From Thermococcus paralvinellae (GTDB taxonomy: Archaea; Methanobacteriota_B; Thermococci; Thermococcales; Thermococcaceae): a DNA stretch of 64,000 bases. Below are positions 32,925 through 42,894 of this stretch, in pieces. Under the pieces are notes generated by a model. That model was not told the origin of the DNA and did no database searches. It worked only from the letters and a program-made list of their open reading frames with translations. The DNA lies in assembly GCF_000517445.1 (NCBI RefSeq), contig NZ_CP006965.1, positions 1,216,681 through 1,280,680 of the forward strand, read 5' to 3'. Each line of letters opens with the position of its first letter. Position 1 is the first letter of the stretch. A program made the position numbers and the translations under genes.

Positions 32925-33520
32925 TCGCCCACCTCAAGGATCTCCTTGGGAAGCTCACTCTTTTTAAGGGTTAATGCAACATGGATTGCACTTTTAATGG
33001 CATCCGCTTTATCTTCAGCCCATGTAACAACGATTAAATCTCCCTCTTCTGGATTAAGCTTTTTCAAGTCCTCTGCAAGCTTGGGAAGGGTTTCTTTTAA
33101 TGACCTTCCATCTTCTGGGAATACAATCTCACCATTTCTACAAACAAGAATCATAGCACCTCTGGCAAAATAACGAATAGCTTCGTCTCTAAGTTCTATG
33201 CTCTTAAATTGCGGTGGATTCTTAACAAGAAGAGCATAAGTAGGCATGTTTTCGACTTTTTCAACTTCAACCGGCTCAGAGAATAGGGTGGTTATTTCAG
33301 ATAGAACTTTAAGACCCTTTTCATTCAAATAGTGTCCCTTTTGTTTTGATTCAATTAATCCCATCTTTGAAAGCTTTTTTAAAAGGGTTCTAACGCTGCC
33401 CTCACCAAGGTCAAGCTCCTCAGAAATCTGCTTTCTTCCTCTCGGAGTTTTTAAGAGGAAAAGCGTTGCAACCGCATCTTCAAGAGTAAACTCTGGGTAA
33501 GCACCTCTCTTCCAGCCCAT
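32921..33520 (-). CDS. DUF4443 winged-helix transcriptional regulator
   Basis: 199 residues. Residues 1-75 form a winged helix (TLEDAVATLFLLKTPRGRKQISEELDLGEGSVRTLLKKLSKMGLIESKQKGHYLNEKG). The C-terminal DUF4443 domain (about 85-195) reads ENMPTYALLVKNPPQFKSIELRDEAIRYFARGAMILVCRNGEIVFPEDGRSLKETLP and is thought to sense a small ligand. Leading a pyrF operon, it may be a pyrimidine-responsive regulator, but that is inference. The ATG follows GAGGTGAGG. Confidence 0.8.
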   Translation of the reverse strand: MGWKRGAYPEFTLEDAVATLFLLKTPRGRKQISEELDLGEGSVRTLLKKLSKMGLIESKQKGHYLNEKGLKVLSEITTLFSEPVEVEKVENMPTYALLVKNPPQFKSIELRDEAIRYFARGAMILVCRNGEIVFPEDGRSLKETLPKLAEDLKKLNPEEGDLIVVTWAEDKADAIKSAIHVALTLKKSELPKEILEVGE

Positions 33521-33601
33521 TTCCTCACCTCTCAGAATTATCTCGCTCAGCTGATAAATAAATGTTTTTATTTAGAAATTAGATGTAGAAAAGAAAAGAG
33601 G

Positions 33602-35290
33602 TCAGAATATCAACGGTGCTCTATATTCACCCCAGACTTCTCTTAAAACATCAGTAACCTCACCAAGTGTCGCCAAATGCCTGTGCGCTTCAATAATGTA
33701 TGGCATTAAGTTCACATCCTCCTTCTCAGCAGCATTTCTCAGCTTGTCTAAAGCCTCCTCTACCTTCTTGTTATCCCTTTCACTCCTCAATTTCTTCAAG
33801 CGCTCAATCTGCTTGTCTCTAATGCTTGGATCAACCTTAAGAATCTCAACCTCAATCGGCTCATCCACGACAAACTTGTTGACACCAACGATAATTCTCT
33901 TGCCCTCTTCAATCTCTTTCTGATACTTATAAGCGGAATCTGCAATCTCCTTCTGAATATAACCGCGCTCAATAGCCCTCATCATTCCACCCATGCGCTC
34001 AATTTTCTCAATGTATTTCATGGCCTCCTCCTCGATGTGGTCAGTGAGCCATTCAATGTAATATGCACCTCCAAGTGGGTCAATTGTGTCAACAACTCCG
34101 CTCTCATAAGCGATAATCTGCTGTGTTCTCAAAGCAATCCTAACACTCTTCTCCGTCGGGAGTGACAAAGCCTCATCATAGCTGTTAGTGTGCAATGATT
34201 GTGTTCCACCCAATACTGCAGCTAAAGCTTGGATTGTAACTCTGATAATGTTGTTCTCTGGCTGCTGAGCTGTAAGCGTTGAACCAGCTGTCTGGGTGTG
34301 GAATCTAAGCAGCATGGACTTCGGATTCTTTGCGCCGAATTTTTCCTTCATTATCCTAGCCCACAACCTCCTTGCAGCTCTGAACTTTGCAATCTCCTCA
34401 AGGAAGTTGTTGTGGGCATTGAAGAAGAAGCTCAACCTTGGAGCGAACTTATCAACGTCCATTCCTCTTTCTATAACAGCTTTAACGTATTCGATACCAT
34501 CAGCCAAAGTGAAGGCAACCTCCTGCACTGCATTTGCACCGGCTTCCCTAATGTGGTAACCACTTATTGAAATTGGATTCCACTTTGGAACGTGCTCGGC
34601 ACAGTACATGATTATATCGGTGGTCAATCTCATTGAAGGCTGTGGCGGGAATATGTAAGTTCCCCTCGCAATATACTCCTTGAGGATATCGTTTTGGACA
34701 GTTCCTCTCAAAACGTGCTGTGGGACGCCCTGCTTCTCAGCAACAAGGATGTACATTGCCAAGAGATTTGCGGCTGTAGAGTTGATTGTCATTGAAGTTG
34801 AAACCTTATCGAGAGGAATCCCATCGAAGAGAATTTCCATATCCCAGAGAGAATCGATGGCAACACCAACTTTACCAACCTCACCTTCAGCCATCGGGTG
34901 ATCGCTGTCATAACCAAGCTGAGTAGGTAAATCAAAAGCCACGCTTAATCCCGTCTGTCCCTGCTCTAAAAGATACTTATAACGCTTGTTTGATTCCTCA
35001 GCAGTGGCATAACCTGCATATTGTCTCATGGTCCAGAATCTTCCTCTATACATTGTTGCATAAACTCCCCTTGTAAAGGGATACTGTCCAGGAAAGCCAA
35101 GCTTTTCCATGTAGTCCCAATCTTCTCCAAGGTCAGCAGGAGTGTAAATCCTTTTAATTTCAAAACCATCATCTGTCATGAATTTTTCCTTCCTCTCTGG
35201 TCTTTTTGCAATTAAAGGTTTGACAACATTTTCTTCCCACTCTTGCTCGGCTTTCTTAATCTCCTCAAGCTTTTTCTTATCGAAGGTCAT
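33602..35290 (-). CDS. Methylmalonyl-CoA mutase, large subunit catalytic chain
   Basis: 562 residues. The substrate barrel of the mutase is complete: [36 protein letters not shown] near the start, [89 protein letters not shown] and [24 protein letters not shown]. The B12-binding domain is not fused, as usual in archaea, and is not in this window. It converts methylmalonyl-CoA and succinyl-CoA. The ATG at 35290 follows GGTGGTAC; TTTTATATG near 35325 is the likely TATA box. Confidence 0.93.
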   Translation of the reverse strand: MTFDKKKLEEIKKAEQEWEENVVKPLIAKRPERKEKFMTDDGFEIKRIYTPADLGEDWDYMEKLGFPGQYPFTRGVYATMYRGRFWTMRQYAGYATAEESNKRYKYLLEQGQTGLSVAFDLPTQLGYDSDHPMAEGEVGKVGVAIDSLWDMEILFDGIPLDKVSTSMTINSTAANLLAMYILVAEKQGVPQHVLRGTVQNDILKEYIARGTYIFPPQPSMRLTTDIIMYCAEHVPKWNPISISGYHIREAGANAVQEVAFTLADGIEYVKAVIERGMDVDKFAPRLSFFFNAHNNFLEEIAKFRAARRLWARIMKEKFGAKNPKSMLLRFHTQTAGSTLTAQQPENNIIRVTIQALAAVLGGTQSLHTNSYDEALSLPTEKSVRIALRTQQIIAYESGVVDTIDPLGGAYYIEWLTDHIEEEAMKYIEKIERMGGMMRAIERGYIQKEIADSAYKYQKEIEEGKRIIVGVNKFVVDEPIEVEILKVDPSIRDKQIERLKKLRSERDNKKVEEALDKLRNAAEKEDVNLMPYIIEAHRHLATLGEVTDVLREVWGEYRAPLIF

Positions 35291-35421
35291 CAGTACCACC
35301 AGATGAGCTTTAGCTCTCAACATATAAAAACCTTTTACATAACTAAAGGTTGAACTTGACATCGGATATTTTATCCATCTTTAGGAAAAGCTTAACTTAG
35401 CTCAAGCTAATTTCAGAATTG

Positions 35422-36291
35422 ATGATAATCTATGGAATAGGTCTTGACACTTCAGCAAAGGTTGCTTTTCAAAGTCATGCACATACGGACCATTTTGTTA
35501 GTGGAAATGTTATATTCTCTACAAAGGCAACTAAATTTTTGAGCCATTTAAGGAAAGGCGGATTTTATAAAGTAGTACCTTTCGGGAAAAGTTTTTACAT
35601 TGGTGATTATAAAGCCAAGCTTTATCCAGCTGGTCACATGTTAGGCTCTGCCCAAATCTATATTGAATTTGATGAGTTTTCTCTACTTTATACTGGGGAT
35701 GTTAAATGGTTTAGGCTCAGAACTGCCGAAAAGAGCAGATTTAGGAAAGCTGATATCCTGATAATTGAAGCAACTTTTGGTGTTCCCATGTATAATTTTC
35801 CTTCACCTAAGGAAGCAGAAAAGAAACTTATTGCTTTTGTTGAGAGTGTTCTTGACAAGGGAAAAACACCAACACTTTATGCAAACCAGATGGGGAAAGC
35901 TCAGGAACTTTTGAAGATTCTTGACGTCCATGGCTATACTGTGAGGACCTCTAGGGACATAATTAAAGTTGCAAGAATATATGAGAAATTTGGGATTAAA
36001 TTTAAAAACATAGATAATGACGGAGAAGTACTTTTAAGAGGATTTAGAAGTCCAAAACCTAGGAATTCACTTTCACCTTACGAACTCTACGTTTCTGGAT
36101 TTGGTAACTTAAAGCTCAGCAATCATGGTGATTTTTGGGAACTTATGAGGATTGTAGAGAAAGTCAAGCCGGAAAAAATTTACACTGTCTATGGACATGC
36201 AAAAGAATTTTCAAAAATCCTAAAAGGCTTAGGTTATGACGCAACTGCTATAGACAAAGATTGCTGTTTGTATTGTTACAAAAATATTTAA
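35422..36291 (+). CDS. MBL-fold hydrolase, RNA/DNA exonuclease-like
   Basis: 289 residues. FQSHAHTDHF (about 16-25) is metal motif 2, LYPAGHMLGSAQIYIEF is motif 3 and LLYTGDVKWF is motif 4, as in the beta-CASP/CPSF-73 group, with SNHGDF and YTVYGHAKEF later. The recognisable beta-CASP cap is small. The family is called mRNA 3'-end processing factor-like in Thermococcales. There is no clear ribosome site, so it may be leaderless; it is the gene before a leaderless small protein. Substrate not known. Confidence 0.75.
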   Translation: MIIYGIGLDTSAKVAFQSHAHTDHFVSGNVIFSTKATKFLSHLRKGGFYKVVPFGKSFYIGDYKAKLYPAGHMLGSAQIYIEFDEFSLLYTGDVKWFRLRTAEKSRFRKADILIIEATFGVPMYNFPSPKEAEKKLIAFVESVLDKGKTPTLYANQMGKAQELLKILDVHGYTVRTSRDIIKVARIYEKFGIKFKNIDNDGEVLLRGFRSPKPRNSLSPYELYVSGFGNLKLSNHGDFWELMRIVEKVKPEKIYTVYGHAKEFSKILKGLGYDATAIDKDCCLYCYKNI

Positions 36292-36292
36292 A
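36283..36292 (+). promoter_or_regulatory. TATA box inside the end of the MBL gene
   Basis: AATATTTAAAG lies across the stop of the upstream gene, centred 26-27 bases before the ATG at 36315. That ATG has no ribosome site, so a leaderless transcript starting at or next to the ATG is predicted. Confidence 0.55.
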
Positions 36293-36314
36293 GACTAATG
36301 TGTAAATTGCTATC

Positions 36315-36731
36315 ATGAACTATAGCAAGCGCAAATGGTATAGTTTACGTAGGCGCAAATTTCTGAATCACTTTATTAGTACTCATAAGAAACGAGTTAT
36401 CAAAAAGAAAGAACTAGTCTATGAAATAAAGCTACAAAAGCTTCAAGATATGATGGATACTCTAGCTGGGTGGGTAGAAGTTGCAAATATTGAGAAAGAT
36501 CTCAAACATGATTTTCTCCATGATTTGAAGATGTTTGAGGAGTTTTTATCAACTTTCCTCACTCGATCTACACTAAATAACTTTAACTACTACACCTTAA
36601 AAACTTGGGAAAATAAAATTGACTCACTTGCACATGAAATTTCCAAACAAAGAAATCCATTCTTTAAACTCCTCTATTCAAGATTCAAGCTTTCTCTAGA
36701 CGAATTCTATAGAGAGCTGGGAATTAGATGA
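36315..36731 (+). CDS. Helical hypothetical protein
   Basis: 138 residues, highly charged and all helical by eye. The N-terminus is strongly basic (MNYSKRKWYSLRRRKFLNHF), then EIKLQKLQDMMDTLAGWVEVANIEKDLKHDFLHDLKMFEEFLSTFL. There are no cysteines and no motif I recognise. Leaderless by its TATA position. It lies between an MBL hydrolase and a KaiC-like ATPase; a nucleic-acid or partner-binding role is possible but unproven. Confidence 0.5.
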   Translation: MNYSKRKWYSLRRRKFLNHFISTHKKRVIKKKELVYEIKLQKLQDMMDTLAGWVEVANIEKDLKHDFLHDLKMFEEFLSTFLTRSTLNNFNYYTLKTWENKIDSLAHEISKQRNPFFKLLYSRFKLSLDEFYRELGIR

Positions 36732-36736
36732 GCTAT

Positions 36737-36744
36737 GTTTAAAT
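36737..36744 (+). promoter_or_regulatory. TATA box of the KaiC-like operon
   Basis: TGTTTAAATAG predicts a start near 36766, giving a 12-base leader that carries GGTGAGG before the ATG at 36778. Confidence 0.55.
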
Positions 36745-36777
36745 AGTCCAATCACAAATTTCACAATGGTGAGGAAT

Positions 36778-38136
36778 ATGAAAACGGGAATTGAATTCTT
36801 CGATGAAAATATCATCAAAGAAGGCTTTCCAGATGGTTCCTTAATTCTAATTGCTGGAGAACCAGGTACTGGAAAGACTATTTTTACATCAACAATAGTC
36901 TATAATGGACTTGAAAAGTTTGGAGAGAAAGGTATGTATATCTCGCTTTCAGAGACAAAAGAAGATTTCTACAGTGAGATGAAGAGACTCGGCATGGATT
37001 TTGAAAAATATGAAAAAAGTGGACTCTTTAGGTTTGTAGATTTAGTTACTGTAACTCCCGAGGCCATTGACAAGGAAATTGAACTCATCATGAAAGAAAT
37101 TTTAAGCTTCCAACCAAAGCGCATTGTCATAGACTCAATTAGTGCACTCACCCAGCTCCTAGGGGTAGAAAGAACAAGAATCTTTCTCCACACGACACTA
37201 TCTCGTTTCATAAAATCGTTTAATGCTGTTGCATTTTTGATAGCTGAAAAACCTCTAGGAAAAGAGAGCATAGGATATGGCGTAGAAGAGTTTGTTGTCG
37301 ATGGTGTTATAATGCTTAAGTACATAAGCCTCGGAGAAGTCAGGAGGAGAGTAATGGAAATTCCAAAAATGAGAAAAAGAAGCATTGAAAAATCCCAATA
37401 CGAGTATGTAATAACAGACAGAGGAATAGAGTTCTTAGCTATTCCCGATCTTATCAGGGATGAAGAAGATGCACCAGAGGAAAAGGTGAGTACAGGAATA
37501 AAAGAACTTGATGCGATTTTAGACGGTGGAGTTTACAGAGGTTCAATAACATTAATTGTTGGAATGACGGGAACTGGAAAAACTACTTTTGGCTTACATT
37601 TTGCAATAGCAAATGCCCTCCAGGGAAGAAAAGCAATATACATTTCTTTTGAAGAACCTGTAGGTCAGCTGAAGAGAGCAGCAAAGAGATATGGAATGCC
37701 CATTGATGAAGTTCTGGATAAAACATTAAAGATGTTCAGTTGGGTTCCAGAAGCAAAGAGTCCAGTTTACACATTCTTCAAGATTAGAGAAATCATCGAC
37801 GAGTATGAACCTGAAGTTCTCATAATTGACAGCTTGACTTCGCTTCGAGAACATATGAATGAAATCGAGCTCGAAAAGATGCTTAGGTATTTGGGTCTTG
37901 CAATAAAACAGCACAAAATAGCTACCTACATCACGCTTAATGCAGAAACAGACTTTGAAACAGTTCCATTCACTAAGGCAAGCACGCTCTCAGACAATAT
38001 TCTTGGATTGAAATATGTTGTGAAAAACGATATTATAGAAAGACGTTTGGCAGTTATTAAAGCCAGAGGCTCCAATCATTCTAGGAAGATACACAAATAT
38101 GAGATAACTGATAAGGGGGTGAGGATTTATGAGTAA
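36778..38136 (+). CDS. KaiC-like double RecA domain ATPase
   Basis: 452 residues, two KaiC domains. Domain 1 has Walker A GEPGTGKT (27-34) and Walker B RIVIDS (115-120); domain 2 has GMTGTGKT (262-269) and VLIIDS near 355. Each is followed by the KaiC pattern KGMYISLSETKEDF or RKAIYISFEEPVGQL. The loop SNHSRKIHKYEITDKG at the end resembles the KaiC C-terminal arm. There is no kaiA or kaiB. Archaeal KaiC-like proteins act in signalling, for example on motility. The ATG at 36778 was chosen for its GGTGAGG site. It overlaps the next gene by eight bases. Confidence 0.9.
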   Translation: MKTGIEFFDENIIKEGFPDGSLILIAGEPGTGKTIFTSTIVYNGLEKFGEKGMYISLSETKEDFYSEMKRLGMDFEKYEKSGLFRFVDLVTVTPEAIDKEIELIMKEILSFQPKRIVIDSISALTQLLGVERTRIFLHTTLSRFIKSFNAVAFLIAEKPLGKESIGYGVEEFVVDGVIMLKYISLGEVRRRVMEIPKMRKRSIEKSQYEYVITDRGIEFLAIPDLIRDEEDAPEEKVSTGIKELDAILDGGVYRGSITLIVGMTGTGKTTFGLHFAIANALQGRKAIYISFEEPVGQLKRAAKRYGMPIDEVLDKTLKMFSWVPEAKSPVYTFFKIREIIDEYEPEVLIIDSLTSLREHMNEIELEKMLRYLGLAIKQHKIATYITLNAETDFETVPFTKASTLSDNILGLKYVVKNDIIERRLAVIKARGSNHSRKIHKYEITDKGVRIYE

Positions 38137-38428
38137 TACTGAAGAGATTGTTGTTAAGGCAGTAATTTATGCAGTTGAAAAAGCTAATCCTACCCTTAAA
38201 AATCTTTTAGAATTTCACTTAAAGACTACAACGGGAAAAGGTTATGAGCTTGCCTATGAGGATCCAAAGAAGTTCAAAGAAGCAGTTTCAAAACTTTTTG
38301 GAGAGTACAGCGGAAGATTGCTTGAAATGTTAATTATAAGCTACTTTAAAGAGAAAGTTGGATTAAAGGAGAATATAGAGGATTTAGAGGATCTTGTGAA
38401 GTACGTCAAGAGAATCTACGGGGAGTAA
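38129..38428 (+). CDS. Small helical partner of the KaiC-like ATPase
   Basis: 99 residues starting MSNTEEIVVKAVIYAVEKANPTLKNLLEFHLKTTTGKGYELAYEDPKKFKEAVSKLFGEYSGRLLEMLI. It is alpha-helical, with a conserved look to GKGYELAYEDP. Similar small all-helical domains occur as output domains in archaeal signal proteins (NitrOD5-like), but I am not sure of the match. Its ATG overlaps the KaiC gene, with GGGGTGAGG five bases upstream, so the two are translated together. Confidence 0.6.
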   Translation: MSNTEEIVVKAVIYAVEKANPTLKNLLEFHLKTTTGKGYELAYEDPKKFKEAVSKLFGEYSGRLLEMLIISYFKEKVGLKENIEDLEDLVKYVKRIYGE

Positions 38429-38430
38429 AG

Positions 38431-39132
38431 ATGAATGCCAATCCATTAGAGATTTTAAAGGAATCTTCTAAGAGAATAAGCCCAACACTTATTGAATACG
38501 AAATTGGAAGCGAGGTTGAAATTGTACTGTATCATTTAATAGCAAAACTTAGACCAGAATATCAAGATTTCATTGTAGTGTCCTTTCATGATGCATACCT
38601 AGCTCTAAGGAAGTATCTCGAAAACACCTTATCCCATGAGGAAATTAACAAAATTTTCAACAACATACATCTAGTTTCTGTAAATCCCGTGCTAGAGACT
38701 TCAGAAAGCAAACCTAATGATGTGATAAAAAGTACCCACCACGATATAATTGTTGGAAGGATTTTAGAGATAGCTTCAAGAATACAGGGGAGAGCATTGT
38801 TCCTGATTTTGGGGCTTGATTTCTATGGAATCCGGATCGGAAAAGAAGAGTTAATAGATCTCTTTCCAGCGCTTGTTTCAGCAATTGGACGAAAAAGAGA
38901 CAGTAACTTAATAATGACTCTCAACGTTAAGGTATTCCCTCAGAGTGTCGTTGAAATTGTGAACAGTTTTGCATTTAATGTTGCTCATTTAGGCATTGAG
39001 ATTCACGACAAAGACTTAAAAAGATATATAACCCTAATAAGAACGATATTCCTAGAGTACAACCTCAAAAAATGGTACTACAGGCTTTTTGGAAAAGAAC
39101 TTATATTCAAACCTGCTAATCCTGAGGACTAA
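38431..39132 (+). CDS. Third gene of the KaiC-like operon, DUF257-like
   Basis: 233 residues. The sequence follows a RecA-like alternation of strands and helices: IEYEIGSEVEIVLYHLIAKLRPEYQDFIVVSFHDAYLALRKYL, then IHLVSVNPVLE, RALFLILGLDFYGIRIG, and SNLIMTLNVKVFPQSVVEIVNSFAFNVAHLGIEI. There is no P-loop. The overall plan resembles the DUF257 proteins at 8650 and 13312. It could be an inactive RecA-fold partner of the KaiC-like ATPase. GGGGAG precedes the ATG, two bases after the previous stop. Confidence 0.55.
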   Translation: MNANPLEILKESSKRISPTLIEYEIGSEVEIVLYHLIAKLRPEYQDFIVVSFHDAYLALRKYLENTLSHEEINKIFNNIHLVSVNPVLETSESKPNDVIKSTHHDIIVGRILEIASRIQGRALFLILGLDFYGIRIGKEELIDLFPALVSAIGRKRDSNLIMTLNVKVFPQSVVEIVNSFAFNVAHLGIEIHDKDLKRYITLIRTIFLEYNLKKWYYRLFGKELIFKPANPED

Positions 39133-39186
39133 CTTTTTAAGTTCGCTCCTTTTCTTTTTACAAAAGTCCCAATAGAGGTGATGCTC

Positions 39187-40158
39187 ATGGAAATCAACTT
39201 AAAAGAACAAAAAGTCGTTAAGGATATAAAGCTGAGAAAAGGTATGACTGCAGGTGAAATAACCAGACAGCTCTTTGAGAGCGGAGGTTTCGTTGCAAAG
39301 AAGTTTGCATTGGCAGTTGACATCCTGGAAAAGATGATAAAAGACAAGGATACATTCAAGTTTCTAAGCTTTCCAGCATGCATAATGGCAACAGGAACGA
39401 GGGGAATAATTGTAGATTTGATTAAAAATAAGCTCTTCGATGCTGTAATTACCACTTGCGGAACTCTAGACCATGACCTAGCAAGACTCTGGAAGCCATA
39501 CTATCATGGGAGCTTTCTGATGGATGATAAGGAACTCCACAAGCAAGGGATAAATAGGCTTGGAAATGTCTTAGTGCCCAACGACAGCTACTGGATTGTT
39601 GAGGAAAAGCTACAGGGAATATTTCAGGATATCTATGATTCGGGCAAAAGAAGATTAGCAACGTATGAGCTTGTGTGGGAAATTGGAAAACGCTTGGAGA
39701 ATGAAGAAGGCAAAGAGAACAGCTTCATCTATTGGGCATATAAAAACGAAATTCCAGTTTTCATTCCTGGAATTACCGATGGGGCAGTTGGCTATCAACT
39801 ATGGCTTTTCATTCAGGATAAAGAAGACTTTATCATTGATGTTTTCAAAGATGAAACAAAATTGGATGAAATAATGGCATCACTGGCTTCAAACAACAGA
39901 AAGAGCGGCGCTTTGATGATTGGTGGGGGAATTTCAAAACACCACACAATATGGTGGAATCAGTTTTGGAAGGAAGGCCTCGACTATGCTGTTTACATAA
40001 CGACAGCAGTTGAATGGGACGGCTCATTGAGCGGTGCAAGGATGAGAGAAGCAGTCTCATGGGGCAAAGTAAGAGAAAATGCAAGATACGTTACCGTTGA
40101 GGGTGATGCAACCGTTTTGCTGCCGTTCATGATTGCTTCCCTGCTGGAGAGACTTTGA
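39187..40158 (+). CDS. dys: Deoxyhypusine synthase
   Basis: 323 residues. CIMATGTRGIIVDLIKNKLFDAVITTCGTLDHDLARL (NAD-binding and substrate loops), IPVFIPGITDGAVGYQLW, SGALMIGGGISKHHTIWWNQF (with the catalytic Lys before HH) and DYAVYITTAVEWDGSLSGARMREAVSWGKV are all typical. It transfers the aminobutyl group of spermidine to a lysine of aIF5A. The ATG at 39187 follows GAGGTGATGC; CTTTTTAAG near 39131-39139 is the TATA box. Confidence 0.94.
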   Translation: MEINLKEQKVVKDIKLRKGMTAGEITRQLFESGGFVAKKFALAVDILEKMIKDKDTFKFLSFPACIMATGTRGIIVDLIKNKLFDAVITTCGTLDHDLARLWKPYYHGSFLMDDKELHKQGINRLGNVLVPNDSYWIVEEKLQGIFQDIYDSGKRRLATYELVWEIGKRLENEEGKENSFIYWAYKNEIPVFIPGITDGAVGYQLWLFIQDKEDFIIDVFKDETKLDEIMASLASNNRKSGALMIGGGISKHHTIWWNQFWKEGLDYAVYITTAVEWDGSLSGARMREAVSWGKVRENARYVTVEGDATVLLPFMIASLLERL

Positions 40159-40194
40159 TTTTTTGATTCCATTTTTATGCCTCAATATCAAAAC

Positions 40195-40203
40195 ATTATT
40201 AAA
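40195..40203 (+). promoter_or_regulatory. TATA box of the GC-rich ncRNA
   Basis: CATTATTAAAC is centred about 26 bases before the abrupt onset of GC-rich sequence at 40226. It lies in the gap between two convergent genes, so no protein gene would use it. Confidence 0.6.
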
Positions 40204-40223
40204 CTTCAAAAGCCAATTCTCTA

Positions 40224-40290
40224 ATGCCCGGGGAGCACCGCCGAAGGCGGAGTCTATGAACTTGGGCGGGTTATTGCCCCCATTCATTCT
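40224..40290 (+). ncRNA. GC-rich structured non-coding RNA candidate
   Basis: In an AT-rich convergent intergenic region about 55 bases have very high GC, as do the tRNAs. CCGCC-GAA-GGCGG at 40238-40250 is a perfect hairpin. GCCC at 40226-40229 can pair with GGGC at 40264-40267, which can alternatively pair with GCCC at 40276-40279; GGGG at 40230-40233 can pair with CCCC at 40277-40281. A TATA box sits at the correct distance upstream. No ORF. High-GC RNAs of this sort (the Hgc and Ssc RNAs) were found in Pyrococcus and Methanocaldococcus; this may be one of them, but I cannot assign it by name. Confidence 0.65.
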
Positions 40291-40349
40291 TGAGAAGCTA
40301 AGTTTGCTTGCAAAAGGCTGAAGTTAAAAGCAAGGAGAAAAGAAAGGAC

Positions 40350-41597
40350 TCACATACCAAGCTCTTCTTTAATGGTCTCGGCAAGCTTCTGGATTCCAAT
40401 CTTAATCTTCTCCTCGTCAACATATGTAAAGTTCAAGCGCATTGTGTTTTTGACATCTCTGTATGCAAAGAAGGCCTCTCCCGGCACGTAAGCAACGCCT
40501 TTCTTTACGGCTTTTTCAAGCATCAGCTTTGTGTCAATGCTCTCTGGAACAGTTGCCCAGACGAACATACCACCTTCTGGCTTTGTCCATTTAACACCTT
40601 CAGGCATATAGTCCTCGAGGGCATCAAGCATGGCATCTCTCTTTGGCTTGTAGAACTCGATTATCTTTGGAATATGCTTCTCTAAGAGTCCTTTTTCAAG
40701 GAATCTCCATGCAACAACTTGTCCAAAGGTGTTTGTACACAGGTCTACAGCCTGCTTTGCAATCTCAAGCTTTCTGATGAAGTGAGGCTCACCTGCAATC
40801 CATCCTAACCTGAATCCCGGAGCAAGTATCTTTGAGAAAGTTCCAAAGTAAAAGACTCTTCCTTCAGTATCGAACTTCTTTATTGGTGGAACTGGCTTTC
40901 CGGAATAGCGAAGCTCTCCATATGGGTCATCTTCAACAATGAGAAAGTCATATTCATTTGCAAGCTCCACAAGGTACTTCCTCCTTTCTTCGCTCATTGT
41001 AACACCTGCTGGGTTCTGGAAAGTTGGGACTGTATAAACGAACTTAACTTTCTTACCCTCCGCTTTAAGCTCTTTGAGCTTCTCCTCGAGGAGATCAACT
41101 CTCATTCCCTCATCGTCAAGTGGAATCTGAATGAACTTCGGATCATAGTACTTAAAGGCATTTAGCGCTGCCAGATAAGTTGGAGCCTCAACTACTATCA
41201 AATCCCCAGGATTAATAAAGGTCCTCCCCATAAGATCCAGAGCTTGTTGTGAGCCTGATACAATCATAATGTCAACTTTTGAAATCGGAATTCCATACCT
41301 GTCCCTTAACCACTCTGCAAGCTTGAGTCTTAGTGGTGTGAATCCTTTCGTTGTTCCGTATTGTAATGCCTTATCAGCATGCTCTCTAACTACTTCTTGG
41401 ACTATCTCTTCGATCTGTTCAACTGGAAATGTTGCTGGATTTGGCAATCCTCCCGCCATTGAGATTACATCAGATGCTTCAACGAGCTTTAAAAGCTCTC
41501 TAATTTCAGATGCTTTCATCTGCAAAGCTTTATCTGAGAAATAACTTTCATAATTCAGGGTTTTGGATTCTAATTTCTTTTGAAGTGCCTCCTCCAT
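40350..41597 (-). CDS. PLP aminotransferase, 2-aminoadipate/aromatic (LysN/KAT-like) type
   Basis: 415 residues. An N-terminal arm (1-50) leads to VISMAGGLPNPATFPVE, LQYGTTKGFTPLRLKLAEWL, IMIVSGSQQALDLMGRTFINPGDLIVVEAPTYLAAL, FVYTVPTFQNPAGVTM, FLIVEDDPYGELRY and FGTFSKILAPGFRLGWIAG with the PLP Lys. These are features of the LysN, kynurenine and Pyrococcus aromatic aminotransferase group. It would convert aromatic amino acids to arylpyruvates for IorAB, or act in lysine synthesis. The ATG at 41597 was chosen because GGAGGTT is eight bases upstream. A TATA-like box is near 41614-41624 on the minus strand. Confidence 0.87.
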   Translation of the reverse strand: MEEALQKKLESKTLNYESYFSDKALQMKASEIRELLKLVEASDVISMAGGLPNPATFPVEQIEEIVQEVVREHADKALQYGTTKGFTPLRLKLAEWLRDRYGIPISKVDIMIVSGSQQALDLMGRTFINPGDLIVVEAPTYLAALNAFKYYDPKFIQIPLDDEGMRVDLLEEKLKELKAEGKKVKFVYTVPTFQNPAGVTMSEERRKYLVELANEYDFLIVEDDPYGELRYSGKPVPPIKKFDTEGRVFYFGTFSKILAPGFRLGWIAGEPHFIRKLEIAKQAVDLCTNTFGQVVAWRFLEKGLLEKHIPKIIEFYKPKRDAMLDALEDYMPEGVKWTKPEGGMFVWATVPESIDTKLMLEKAVKKGVAYVPGEAFFAYRDVKNTMRLNFTYVDEEKIKIGIQKLAETIKEELGM

Positions 41598-41849
41598 ATT
41601 CATAACCTCCAAAACTTTATAATGCACAAGTTTGATCACATCCCCAATTCTATACATGGAGAACTTTGTGGCAATTAAATATAAAGCTTTCGGCATTGGT
41701 CGTGAATACCCTTTATGTTTGTAAAGAAAAAATACTACTTTATTTTAAGCACATCAAAGCTCTATTACGAACATCAATGAACAGGAAGAGTAAAGAGCAC
41801 ACAAAAGGGTAAGTATATAAAGCCCTATGAAAAAAATAAGCCCTAATAG

Positions 41850-42836
<987 letters not shown>

Positions 42837-42894
42837 TACTATTCATTTTTATTTTTATGTCCTTTGATCAGAAACTAAAAAAGAGTAAGAGAGA

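Noticed and set aside
36778-38136. Circadian clock from the KaiC-like gene
   Set aside because: No kaiA or kaiB, and archaeal KaiC-like proteins serve other signalling roles.
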